DNA of 64,000 nt from Massilia kyonggiensis. GTDB lineage: Bacteria; Pseudomonadota; Gammaproteobacteria; Burkholderiales; Burkholderiaceae_D. Within the stretch, counting starts at the first letter, position 1. Each line of letters opens with the position of its first letter. The translations under genes and the position numbers were made by a program. The stretch is taken from contig NZ_JANUGY010000014.1 in NCBI RefSeq assembly GCF_024756235.1, forward strand, positions 62,001 to 126,000, in the 5' to 3' direction. Positions 36,098 to 45,021 of this stretch are shown piece by piece. The notes beneath the pieces are model-generated. The model saw only the letters and a program-made list of their open reading frames with translations. It ran no database searches and was not told the DNA's origin.

Positions 36098-37402
36098 ATG
36101 ATCCGTCGACCCGCGCGCGCAATGACGATAGTCCAGTCCCTGGTCGGATTATTGTTGATTCTGACGCCCTTATTACTGATCTGGCAGCACTTCGGAATGA
36201 CCCGGGTCTTCGAGATCTCGCCCCGCCAGCCCTACGGCGCCACCGTCACCGATGACCGTCACGAGAACGGCAATTCCGTCTCGTCGCTCCTGCTCTCCAA
36301 GGATGCCCTCGTCATGCGCTGCGACCTGCGGGCGGGCTATGCCTGGCCATTCTGCAAACTGCAGTTCCACCTGGGACAGGACGGGAAAGGCGTGGACTTC
36401 AGCCGGTTCGACTCGATTACGTTCGACATGCGGTACTCAGGCGCGTCCGGCCGAAAAATCAGGCTGCACCTGACGAACTTCGAACCGGAATTCTCCACCG
36501 TCGGTGACTGGAACTCGCAGCGGTACAACTCCGTGGAATTCGATGTGCCGGCGCAGGCCACGTTCACGATTCCCGCCAACGTCGTGCGCACCGCAGACTG
36601 GTGGATCACGGCGCACGACGTCCCGATCGAGAAAACGTATACCCGGCTCGATAACGTCACGGCCGTGGAGATCTCGACGGGATCGGTACCGCCCGGCCAG
36701 TCGATCACGCTCGAAGTGCGGTCCATCCAGTTTCGCGGCAAATGGATATCGGATACCACGCTTCTGACCTGGCTGATGGGGGCGTGGATCGGCTGCGGCC
36801 TGCTGGGGTTGTCGCTGAGCCTGATGCATACCCGCTCCAGCCTCTCCGCCAGCAACGCGCGCGTCGAACTGCTGGCCGCCATCAACAAGGCGCTGCAACT
36901 GGAAGCGCGCGACCTCGCCAACCAGGCCCACACCGATCCGCTGACCGGCGCATTGAACCGCCAGGGGCTCAGGGAAGTGCTGATGAAACGCTTGCACGTC
37001 GCCGGCCACGTCGACGAAGAGATGGCGGTCGTGTTCATGGATCTCGACCACTTCAAGCGCATCAACGACGAGTATGGCCACGACGCCGGTGACGAGGTAT
37101 TGAAGCGCTTCGCCACGACCATCCGCGACGAAGTACGGGCCAGCGACAAACTGGTGCGCTGGGGCGGGGAGGAGTTCCTGCTCCTGTGCCCGGAAACCGA
37201 CGTCGCGCATGCCATGGCGATGCTGGACAAGCTGCGCGCGGCGTTGGCGCATCAGGACTGGCCGCACGGGTTGCGCGTCACGTCATCCTTCGGCCTGACG
37301 TCGCTGAAGCCCGAGGAAGACATCGGGGCGGCGATCAAACGGGCGGATGGGGCGTTGTACCTCGCAAAGGCGAACGGCCGCAACCGGGTCGAAATCGCCT
37401 GA
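36098..37402 (+). CDS. Membrane-bound GGDEF diguanylate cyclase
   Basis: 434 residues. An N-terminal helix (about 10-28) is followed by a periplasmic domain of about 190 residues with beta-rich sequence (FDSITFDMRYSG, KIRLHLTNFEPEF) reminiscent of carbohydrate-binding or CIA30-like folds, then a second helix (about 222-243) and a cytoplasmic GGDEF domain. The active motif is GGEEF at 356-360 with metal-binding DLDHFKRINDEYGHDAGDE. An RxxD inhibitory site (RASD) lies nine residues before it. It should make cyclic di-GMP under product inhibition. The signal sensed is unknown. Confidence 0.88.
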   Translation: MIRRPARAMTIVQSLVGLLLILTPLLLIWQHFGMTRVFEISPRQPYGATVTDDRHENGNSVSSLLLSKDALVMRCDLRAGYAWPFCKLQFHLGQDGKGVDFSRFDSITFDMRYSGASGRKIRLHLTNFEPEFSTVGDWNSQRYNSVEFDVPAQATFTIPANVVRTADWWITAHDVPIEKTYTRLDNVTAVEISTGSVPPGQSITLEVRSIQFRGKWISDTTLLTWLMGAWIGCGLLGLSLSLMHTRSSLSASNARVELLAAINKALQLEARDLANQAHTDPLTGALNRQGLREVLMKRLHVAGHVDEEMAVVFMDLDHFKRINDEYGHDAGDEVLKRFATTIRDEVRASDKLVRWGGEEFLLLCPETDVAHAMAMLDKLRAALAHQDWPHGLRVTSSFGLTSLKPEEDIGAAIKRADGALYLAKANGRNRVEIA

Positions 37403-37404
37403 CG

Positions 37405-37878
37405 TCAGGGCAGGCGCCGCCACACCGAAATCGGAACGCCGCCGTCCGGTCGCGCCGGCACGCGGTAGCGCAGTTCGTCGCCATGCAGCTCGAAGCTGCG
37501 CCGCTGCACCGTGCCTTCCCAGTTCGGGAAGGACGCGGCTTCGATGCGGAACACGAGCTGGCCGTCTTCCAGCGCGACGGTGCCGTAGTGCGTACTCGAT
37601 CCGAGCACGGCCGCGCGCAACTCCTCGCTCGTACCGGCCGTCTTGTCCGCCGACGCGAAGCGCGGACGCTCGGCCTTGAAGATCTGCAGCGTGTAACGCC
37701 CTTGCGCATCGATGGCCAGGCGGCCTTTGGGTGCCGCGCCATAATCACGCTCGATGCTGCCGTCGGGCCGCTGGACGTCGGCGGCGACGAGCGTCCAGGT
37801 GCCCGCGAGGTCGGGCAACGAAGCCTGCACGGCGGGGGCAATGCTGGCTAGCACCATGCCGGCGATCTGCTTGTTCAT
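37405..37878 (-). CDS. Secreted lipocalin-like domain protein
   Basis: 157 residues. The N-terminal 20 residues (MNKQIAGMVLASIAPAVQAS) read as a signal peptide. LAGTWTLVAADVQRPDGS and LAIDAQGRYTLQIF match the bacterial lipocalin-like (Lipocalin_5 type) family: GTW start, then a Gly-rich second strand. The ligand is unknown. The gene is divergent from a LysR regulator across 94 bases, and its 3' end abuts the convergent cyclase gene. Confidence 0.75.
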   Translation of the reverse strand: MNKQIAGMVLASIAPAVQASLPDLAGTWTLVAADVQRPDGSIERDYGAAPKGRLAIDAQGRYTLQIFKAERPRFASADKTAGTSEELRAAVLGSSTHYGTVALEDGQLVFRIEAASFPNWEGTVQRRSFELHGDELRYRVPARPDGGVPISVWRRLP

Positions 37879-37972
37879 GTCGTTCTCCTTTCAGGTGAAA
37901 ACATCAGCGTAGCGGCGCCGTCACCTGAACGGAATTCCCGAAACCTGCACCTGTTCCGTGCATAATTGCACA

Positions 37973-38824
37973 ATGCAGACACCTGACTGGGACGACCTCC
38001 GCTTTTTCCTCGCGCTGTGCGAGGCCGGCACGTTGTCGGGCGCGGCGCGCGCGACCCGTGTGGAACACACCACGGTGGCGCGCCGCATCGACGCGCTCGA
38101 GACCGCGCTCGGTGCCCGCCTGTTCGACCGCTTTCCGAAGGGCTGGTCGCTGACGGCGGCCGGCACGGCCCTCGTGCCGCATGCACGCAAGCTGGAAGAC
38201 GACATGCACGCTTTGCTCAACGTGGCGCGCGGCGCGGCCGAGGTGGCGGGTGTCGTGCGCGTCTCGGCGCCGCCGGCGCTGACGGCCTGCCTGCTCGCCC
38301 CGCGCCTGCGTGGACCCCTGTCGCGCCTGCCCGGCGTCGACATCGACCTGCGCGCGGAGGCGCGCACGACGGACCTGATGCGGCGCCAGGCCGACATCGC
38401 GCTGCGGTTTGCGCGACCGACGTCGCCGGGGCTCGTCACCAAGGTGCTGGCGCACGTCGACTATGCCTTGTATGCGCACGAAGACTACGCGGCGAGCCGG
38501 GCGCCCGCGCAGTGGGAATTCCTCGGCTACGACGACCTGCAGCAGGATGCGCCCCAGCAGGAATGGCTGGACAAGCTGCGCGGCGCCCGCCGCTACAGCG
38601 TGCGCTCGAACGACCTGCTGACGTTGCTGCAGGCGGCGGTCGGCGGCTGCGGCGTGGGCGTCTTTCCCCGTTACGCTGCGGGACGCGCGCCGGGCTTGGT
38701 CGTGCTGGATCCGGCCTGTCCCGTGCGCCGCAAACTCTGGCTGGTGATGCACGCGGACGTGCGCCGCGCGCCGCACGTGCGCGCGGTGGCCGACGAGATC
38801 ATCGCCATGTTCGAACAGGAATAG
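37973..38824 (+). CDS. LysR-family transcriptional regulator
   Basis: 283 residues from the ATG at 37973 (MQTPDWDDLRFFLALCEAGT). The winged HTH (LSGAARATRVEHTTVARRID) has the H-T-T-V-A-R-R-I pattern seen in LysR members close to the CrgA/ArgP-like single-target group. The effector domain fills the remainder. A divergent lipocalin-like gene is the likeliest target. An in-frame ATG five codons upstream is less favoured. Confidence 0.87.
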   Translation: MQTPDWDDLRFFLALCEAGTLSGAARATRVEHTTVARRIDALETALGARLFDRFPKGWSLTAAGTALVPHARKLEDDMHALLNVARGAAEVAGVVRVSAPPALTACLLAPRLRGPLSRLPGVDIDLRAEARTTDLMRRQADIALRFARPTSPGLVTKVLAHVDYALYAHEDYAASRAPAQWEFLGYDDLQQDAPQQEWLDKLRGARRYSVRSNDLLTLLQAAVGGCGVGVFPRYAAGRAPGLVVLDPACPVRRKLWLVMHADVRRAPHVRAVADEIIAMFEQE

Positions 38825-39024
38825 GCGGCCGCCTCGTTTCCTGATGTGTAGCATTTTTTCAACCTGACCCACCGAACTCATCAATGTTCGTAGTAAAATT
38901 TCATAACATTGCATGTCTTGCCGTGCCGCGCTGTGTATAAAGGTTGGTATATACAAGGTATCTGCCCGCCAACGCTGGTTAACTGGTGCGTGTTCTGTAA
39001 ATTATTTACATTTTGGAGAGCTGA

Positions 39025-41772
39025 ATGAGCGTTGAAGAGGCACGGAACTTCAAGGAAGAGTTGCTGGGACGGGATATCCGCCAGCTCGGCCGCATGCTGG
39101 GGGAAACGATCCGGGCCCAGGAGGGCGATGGCGTGTTCGACCGCATCGAGTCGGTCCGCAAGAGCTGCATCGGTTTCCGGCGCGACGAGGACGGCAGCGC
39201 GCACGAGGAACTGGCGGCGATCCTCGAAGACATCTCGTCCGACGAGAAGACCCAGCTGATCCGCGCCTTCACGTACTTCTCGCTGCTCGCCAACATCGCC
39301 GAAGACCAGCACCACATCCGCCGCAGCCGCGCCCACCTGTCCGCCGGCTCGGCGCCGAAGAAGGGCAGTATCGCGCACGCCGTCGACGGCGTGTTCGCCG
39401 CCGGCCGCATGGACGACCTGCGTGCCTTCTTCGACGACGCGCACGTCAGCCCCGTGTTCACCGCGCACCCGACCGAGGTGCAGCGCAAGAGTGTCCTCAA
39501 CTGCCAGATGGCGATCGCGCGCCTGATCGGCGAACGTGACCGCACGCAGCTGACGCCCGACGAAGAACAGGACAACGATGAAGCGCTGGCGCGCGCCATC
39601 CTGACGTTGTGGCAGACGCGGTTGCTGCGTCCCACCAAGCTGTCGGTGCTGGACGAAGTCGAGAACGGCCTGTCCTTCTTCGACTACACGATGTTCAAGA
39701 GCGTGCCGCGCCTGTATTGCGCCCTCGAGGACACGCTGGCGCAGAAGGACGACGCATGGGCCGACACGGAACTGCCGTCGTTCATGAAAGTGGGCAGCTG
39801 GATTGGCGGCGACCGCGACGGCAATCCGTTCGTCACGGCCGACATCCTGCGTGCGACCCTCAAGGCGCAGGCCACCCGCGCGCTGGATTTCTACCTGCCG
39901 GAAGTGCACACGCTGGCGTCGCAACTGTCGCAGGCGCAGTCCCTGTGCGGCAGCACGGACGCGCTGCGCCGCATCGCCGAGCGCACGCCGGATCAATCGC
40001 CGCACCACCAGGACGAGCCATACCGCCAGGCACTGCACGGCATGCATGCGCGCCTCGTGGCGACGCGCGCGTGGCTCGTCGCCGGCGCCGATGCACCGGA
40101 TGCGGCGGCCTACGCCAGCGCGGCCGAACTGCTGGCCGACCTGGACGTGATCCACGAGTCGCTCGTCGCGAACGGCGCCCGCCAGCTGGCGCGCGGCCGC
40201 CTGCGCCTGTTGCGCCGCGCCGTGAAGGTATTCGGTTTCCACCTCGCGCCCGTCGACCTGCGCCAGAACTCCGACGTGCACGAGCGCGTGATCGCGGAAC
40301 TGCTGACGCAGGCACGTCCCGGCGTCGATTACCTGGCGCTCGACGAAGCCGCGCGCTGCACGCTGCTGCTGGAAGAACTGCAGTCGCCGCGCCTGCTCGT
40401 GTCGCCGTTCGAGGCGTATTCCGAAGAGACCGCGTCCGAGCTGGCGATCCTGCGCGAGACGAAGCGCGCGCACCTGACGTACGGCCGCGCCGCCGTCACG
40501 AACTACATCATCTCGAAGGCGGCCTCCGTCTCCGACCTGCTGGAAGTGGCCGTGCTGCTGAAGGAAGCGGGCCTGCTGCATCCGACGCTCGGCACGCTCG
40601 ACGTCAACATCATCCCGCTGTTCGAGACCATCGACGACCTGCGCGCCGGTCCCGCGATCATGGCGGAGGCATTCGGCCTGCCGTTCTACATGCGCCTGCT
40701 GCAGTCGCGCGACCGCCTGCAGGAAGTCATGCTGGGCTACTCGGACAGCAACAAGGACGGCGGCTACGTCACGTCCGGCTGGGAACTGCACAAGGCGGAG
40801 CTGGAACTGATCGCCGTCTTCCGCGCGCACGGCATCAAGCTGCAGCTGTTCCACGGCCGCGGCGGATCGGTGGGACGCGGCGGCGGCCCGAGCTACGAGG
40901 CGATCCTCGCGCAGCCGCCGGGCGCCGTGCAGGGCCGCATCCGCCTGACGGAGCAGGGCGAAGTCATCACCGCGAAGTACGCCAACGCCGACGTGGGCCG
41001 CCGCAACCTCGAGGTGCTCGTCGCCGCGACGATGGAAGCGACCCTGCTGTCGCACGCGCAGCCGCAGCCCGACGCGGAACAAGTGGCCGCGATGGATCGC
41101 CTGTCCACGGAAGCGCTGCGTGCCTACCGCTCGCTCGTGTACGAAACGGAAGGCTTCGAGACGTATTTCTGGGAGTCGACGGTCATCTCCGAAATCGCCG
41201 CCCTGAACATCGGCAGCCGTCCGGCGTCGCGCAAGAAGTCGCGCTCGATCGAAGACCTGCGCGCGATTCCCTGGGTGTTCAGCTGGGCCCAGTGCCGCCT
41301 GATGCTGCCGGGTTGGTACGGTTTCGGCACGGCGGTGGAACGCTTCATCGCGGACGCGCCCGCCGAGCGCCTCGCGCTGCTGCGCACGATGTACAAGACG
41401 TGGCCGTTCTTCACGACGCTGCTGTCGAACATGGACATGGTGCTGGCCAAGAGCGATATCGCGATCGCCAGCCGCTATGCGGGCCTCGTGTCCGACGCGG
41501 GGCTGCGCGACCGCATCTTCGGCGCGATCAGCGCCGAGCATGCGCGCACGGTGGAGATTCTCCGGCAGATCATGGAGCAGGACGAACTGCTGGACGGGAA
41601 CCCGCAGATGCAGCGCTCGCTGCGCAACCGCCTGCCGTACATCGATCCGCTGAACCACCTGCAGGTCGAACTGCTGCGCCGTTACCGCGCCGGCGTCGAC
41701 GACGACGCGACCCGCAATGGCCTGCACATGTCGATCAACGGCATTTCGGCGGGCCTGCGCAACAGCGGCTGA
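39025..41772 (+). CDS. ppc: Phosphoenolpyruvate carboxylase
   Basis: 915 residues, full length. Catalytic and binding motifs are present: VFTAHPTEVQRKS with the essential His, GGDRDGNPFV, GYSDSNKDGG, FHGRGGSVGRGGGP with catalytic Arg/Gly residues, and the C-terminal SINGISAGLRNSG. It carboxylates PEP to oxaloacetate, replenishing the TCA cycle. GGAG lies 6 bases before the ATG. The 200-base upstream gap holds A/T-rich sequence but no clear operator. The stop touches the convergent GH105 gene (1-base separation). Confidence 0.96.
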   Translation: MSVEEARNFKEELLGRDIRQLGRMLGETIRAQEGDGVFDRIESVRKSCIGFRRDEDGSAHEELAAILEDISSDEKTQLIRAFTYFSLLANIAEDQHHIRRSRAHLSAGSAPKKGSIAHAVDGVFAAGRMDDLRAFFDDAHVSPVFTAHPTEVQRKSVLNCQMAIARLIGERDRTQLTPDEEQDNDEALARAILTLWQTRLLRPTKLSVLDEVENGLSFFDYTMFKSVPRLYCALEDTLAQKDDAWADTELPSFMKVGSWIGGDRDGNPFVTADILRATLKAQATRALDFYLPEVHTLASQLSQAQSLCGSTDALRRIAERTPDQSPHHQDEPYRQALHGMHARLVATRAWLVAGADAPDAAAYASAAELLADLDVIHESLVANGARQLARGRLRLLRRAVKVFGFHLAPVDLRQNSDVHERVIAELLTQARPGVDYLALDEAARCTLLLEELQSPRLLVSPFEAYSEETASELAILRETKRAHLTYGRAAVTNYIISKAASVSDLLEVAVLLKEAGLLHPTLGTLDVNIIPLFETIDDLRAGPAIMAEAFGLPFYMRLLQSRDRLQEVMLGYSDSNKDGGYVTSGWELHKAELELIAVFRAHGIKLQLFHGRGGSVGRGGGPSYEAILAQPPGAVQGRIRLTEQGEVITAKYANADVGRRNLEVLVAATMEATLLSHAQPQPDAEQVAAMDRLSTEALRAYRSLVYETEGFETYFWESTVISEIAALNIGSRPASRKKSRSIEDLRAIPWVFSWAQCRLMLPGWYGFGTAVERFIADAPAERLALLRTMYKTWPFFTTLLSNMDMVLAKSDIAIASRYAGLVSDAGLRDRIFGAISAEHARTVEILRQIMEQDELLDGNPQMQRSLRNRLPYIDPLNHLQVELLRRYRAGVDDDATRNGLHMSINGISAGLRNSG

Positions 41773-43965
41773 TCACTCCTGAACCGTGATCCGCAGCGGC
41801 ACCGCCAGCCGCTGCGCCACGTTGCGCACGTGGGCTTCCCACGCCTGCGCATCGGGGAAGTCCCCGCTCTTGCTCCATCCCGCGCCCAGGTAGTGCACGA
41901 ACGGCTGCCCGGGTTGCGCGGTCCCGACCAGCAGCGCGTCGGCGCCATCAGTGGCCGCGCGCGTCGCCTGGCCGGGGACGATCACTGCGCACGCGGTGTG
42001 CCCGTTCGGCGCGCTCTCCGGTTCCCAGTAACTCATCCAGCTTGCGCCCGTGTCGCGCACGAGACGGCCATCGCCCTGGCGCTGGGCGATGCCGACGGCG
42101 ACGGGCAGCGCGCCTGCCTGGCCGCTCGTGTAGCGGCTCTCGACGCGGCTGAAGTTGGAACCCGCATCGATCGAGATGCGCTTCGTCTCCGCCACTTGGC
42201 GTCCGCCCGCATTCCACGCGTCGTAACGCAGCTCGAACACGGCGCGCAGCGGTCCGTCCGCTACGACTTTCCAGCCCGCGTAGACGGATGACGGATACGC
42301 CTTGCCGTCGCGGTAGATTTCGGTGCCGCCGCAGCCGCGTCCAGTGCCGACGCTGTAGTTGTCGAGGCCCTCGCCGTGGTCGCTGTGGTATTCGCCGCGC
42401 TTGTACCATGTGTCCACGACGGGCCGGCGCACGCGCTTGAGCCACACGTCCACGCCGCTGCCCACACGCTCGTTCGGCACGTGCAGGATCGCCGGACCGT
42501 ACGTGCGGTGGGCGATGCGGTCGCTCTCCCACGCGAAGTCGTCATAGCGCTCGGGCACGTAGCGCGCATGCACCTTGACGTCCGGCGGCGCCAGCGCGGG
42601 CACGGCGTTCGCGGGCAGCAGCAGGAAGCGGCGCTGTTCGCCGGGCGCGAAGGTCGCCTGGAACAGCAGCGTGTCGCCGATGCGCTGCGTGGGCAGCAGG
42701 CGCGACGTGTCGGCTTCCATCACGGCCAGCGGTGCTTGCGATGCATTCGGGTCGAGCGTCAGCTCGACCGTCTCGTCGGCGCGATGAAAATCGCCCGGAT
42801 TCGTCACACGCACCGCGCGCGGCGTCGTGCGTTCCAGGAGCGCCATGCGGAACACTTCGCTGCCGGCCAGCAGGAAGGCGCCGACGCCGTAGACTTCCGT
42901 CGCGTCGTCCGCAAAGCCCGTCGGCGCCTGGCCGATCGGCTGCACGTGCGTGAGCTTGCCGTCCGGCTGGACGCTGGCGACGAGCGCCGACCATGCGCGC
43001 CGCACGCCCGGCTCGAACGCGGCGCGGTCCAGCAGGCCCTGGTTGACGCCCCACGCGAGCGCATACACGAACAGCGCCGTGCCGCTCGTCTCGCGCGCCG
43101 GATAGCTTGCCGGATCGAGCAGGCTCGCGCGCCACATGCCGTCGGCCTGCTGCAGCGCGACGACCTTCGCGGCCATCTCGCGGAACTGCTGTTCGAAGCG
43201 GGCGCGCGCCGGATGGTGCGCCGGGATGTACTGGAGCGTCCGCGCCAGGCCCGCCATCACCCAGCCGTTGCCGCGTGCCCAGAAGACCTTGCGGCCATTC
43301 GCTTCGCGCCGCGCAAAATAATTGCTGTCACGGTAGTACAGGTGCTCATCCTTGTCGTACAGGTAGTCCGACGTGCGCCACCACGCGGCCACGGCGTGTT
43401 CGAGATAGCGTGCGTCGCCGGTGGCGGCATACATGCGCGCCCACGCGGGCGGTCCCATGAACAGGGCGTCGCACCACGACCAGCGGTCCTGGTTGCCGGG
43501 CACGGTGAAATCCAGCGTGCCGTCGTGCGGCTCGGCGAGGATGGCGTCGAACCGGGCCTTCAGCGGCGCCAGCATGGCCGGGTCGCGCAGCTGCAGGTAC
43601 AGCTCCGCATACGTCTGCCCGACTACGTGGTCGTCCGCGTGATAGCCGCGCGGACCCGGCTGCCAGCCATTGCGCTCGCCCATCGCGGCCATCGCATCTC
43701 GATATGTGCGCGTGCCGGACAGGTTGGCCAGCGCCATGAAGCCGGCGTCTCCGACGCCTTGCGTCCAGTGCGTCGTCGCGTGCGCGCTCGGGTGCGCGAG
43801 CTGCCAGTCGGCGACGCGTTCCATCGTCGCCAGCACGGCGGCTGGTGTGAGCGCCTGCGCTTCGGCCTGGGCGACGGTCGGCGTGTGTGTCGCACATCCG
43901 GCGAGGAGGGGGCCGAGCAGCAGCAGGGCGAGCGTGGCGTGCTTGAATGGGGCGGTCGGGATCAT
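41773..43965 (-). CDS. GH105 unsaturated uronyl hydrolase fused to DUF4861, lipoprotein
   Basis: 730 residues. The signal peptide ends in lipobox LLAGC (Cys24), so it is a predicted lipoprotein. Residues about 40-380 are an (alpha/alpha)6 barrel of family GH105 (YteR/YesR type): WSWCDALFMGPPAW holds the catalytic Asp, with FWARGNGWVMAGLAR downstream. Residues about 385-730 match DUF4861 (DDFAWESDRIAHRTYGPA, GVDVWLKRVRRPVVDTWY), a domain usually found in pectin or polyuronate loci. It should remove the unsaturated uronate left by lyases. An operator-like palindrome touches the start region, with no Shine-Dalgarno visible. Confidence 0.88.
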   Translation of the reverse strand: MIPTAPFKHATLALLLLGPLLAGCATHTPTVAQAEAQALTPAAVLATMERVADWQLAHPSAHATTHWTQGVGDAGFMALANLSGTRTYRDAMAAMGERNGWQPGPRGYHADDHVVGQTYAELYLQLRDPAMLAPLKARFDAILAEPHDGTLDFTVPGNQDRWSWCDALFMGPPAWARMYAATGDARYLEHAVAAWWRTSDYLYDKDEHLYYRDSNYFARREANGRKVFWARGNGWVMAGLARTLQYIPAHHPARARFEQQFREMAAKVVALQQADGMWRASLLDPASYPARETSGTALFVYALAWGVNQGLLDRAAFEPGVRRAWSALVASVQPDGKLTHVQPIGQAPTGFADDATEVYGVGAFLLAGSEVFRMALLERTTPRAVRVTNPGDFHRADETVELTLDPNASQAPLAVMEADTSRLLPTQRIGDTLLFQATFAPGEQRRFLLLPANAVPALAPPDVKVHARYVPERYDDFAWESDRIAHRTYGPAILHVPNERVGSGVDVWLKRVRRPVVDTWYKRGEYHSDHGEGLDNYSVGTGRGCGGTEIYRDGKAYPSSVYAGWKVVADGPLRAVFELRYDAWNAGGRQVAETKRISIDAGSNFSRVESRYTSGQAGALPVAVGIAQRQGDGRLVRDTGASWMSYWEPESAPNGHTACAVIVPGQATRAATDGADALLVGTAQPGQPFVHYLGAGWSKSGDFPDAQAWEAHVRNVAQRLAVPLRITVQE

Positions 43966-43969
43966 GGAG

Positions 43970-43982
43970 GTTAACGTTTAAC
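43970..43982. promoter_or_regulatory. LacI-type operator at the GH105 gene start
   Basis: GTTAACGTTTAAC, near-palindromic around the central CG, ends four bases before the minus-strand ATG at 43965. On the coding strand it reads GTTAAACGTTAAC-CTCC-ATG. It matches the other sites of this locus. Confidence 0.65.
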
Positions 43983-44017
43983 TAGATGTGTGGATTTTGG
44001 CCCAAAGTTGGGATAAG

Positions 44018-44029
44018 GTAAACGCTTTC
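44018..44029. promoter_or_regulatory. LacI-type operator upstream of the PL5 lyase gene
   Basis: GTAAACGCTTTC, same central ACG/CGT pattern as the other sites, 17 bases before the ATG at 44047. A strong AAGGAGGAGA Shine-Dalgarno lies between operator and start. Confidence 0.6.
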
Positions 44030-44046
44030 ATAAAAAGGAGGAGACC

Positions 44047-45021
44047 ATGCGGATACGAGGACTCGGAGCGGCTCTGTTCATCGCGGCACTGGCCGCGCGC
44101 CCGGCAGGCGCGTGCGAGGCGCCGCCGCCAGCCGTCATCGACATCGATGCGAACAGTTATTACAGCGACAGCCACCATTCGATCGTCGACCCGGTGCGCA
44201 AGGCGCGCAACGAGGCGGCCGTCAAACCCGTCAACGATTATCTCGACGCGGTGGCCCGTGCCGCGGTCGCGTGGCAGCGGACGCACCGCGACGCGGAGGC
44301 CCGCTGCGCGCTGGCCTGGCTCGCGAACTGGGCGGACCGCAAGGCGATACTGGGCACGATGACGACGGAGCAGTCGTACTACACGCGCAAGTGGACGCTC
44401 GGCGGCCTCGCGCTCAGCTACGCGCGCGTTCGCGATGCGGCGGCGCCCGACGAACGCCGCCGCATCGAGGCGTGGCTGCTGGCGCTGGCCGATGCGACGA
44501 TCCGCCACTCGGACGCGCACAAGGGCGTGCGCAACAATCACTATTACTGGGAGGGCCTGGCCGTGACGGGGACGGGTGCCGTGACGGGCGACGCGCGCTG
44601 CCTGGCCTGGGGCCGCAAGGCGTTCGACGATGCGATGGCGCAGATCCGGCCGGACGGCGTGCTCCCGTACGAACTGGAACGGGCGGGGAGGGCGCTGCAC
44701 TACCACCTGTATGCGGCCGCGCCGCTCGTGATGATGGCGTCGATCTTCGACGTGCAGTCGCCCCGGCTGGACCGGCTCGTCGCGTTCTCCGTCGCAGGCG
44801 TCGCGGATCCGTCGACCTTCGCGAAGATGACGGGCGTCGAGCAGGAGTGGTCGGGCGGCGTGCCGGGCTGGATCGCGATTTACCTGCGCCACGGCGGCCG
44901 CGTTTCCGTCCCCGTCAAGCTGCCGGCCGCGAACTGGGATGCGCGCATGGGCGGCGACCGCAACCTGGCCAACCCGCTCGAACACGTCGTCACTGGTAGC
45001 GGATCGTCCAGCGGATCTTGA
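44047..45021 (+). CDS. Alginate-lyase-family (PL5-like) polysaccharide lyase
   Basis: 324 residues with a signal peptide ending PAGAC. The (alpha/alpha) barrel signatures of PL5 are present: GVRNNHYYWEGLA, with the catalytic Asn-Asn-His, and YELERAGRALHYHLYAAAPL, with the catalytic Arg and Tyr. PL5 enzymes cleave poly-mannuronate, and some members act on polyglucuronate. With GH88, GH105 and uronate dehydrogenase nearby, a polyglucuronate or mixed polyuronate substrate is plausible. The 3' end overlaps the convergent lyase gene by 32 bases. Confidence 0.85.
   Translation: MRIRGLGAALFIAALAARPAGACEAPPPAVIDIDANSYYSDSHHSIVDPVRKARNEAAVKPVNDYLDAVARAAVAWQRTHRDAEARCALAWLANWADRKAILGTMTTEQSYYTRKWTLGGLALSYARVRDAAAPDERRRIEAWLLALADATIRHSDAHKGVRNNHYYWEGLAVTGTGAVTGDARCLAWGRKAFDDAMAQIRPDGVLPYELERAGRALHYHLYAAAPLVMMASIFDVQSPRLDRLVAFSVAGVADPSTFAKMTGVEQEWSGGVPGWIAIYLRHGGRVSVPVKLPAANWDARMGGDRNLANPLEHVVTGSGSSSGS

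Noticed and set aside
38881-41727. 948-codon minus-strand open frame opposite ppc
   Set aside because: It is antisense to a full-length, motif-complete ppc. Its composition is biased as expected for a shadow, and it lacks any domain.
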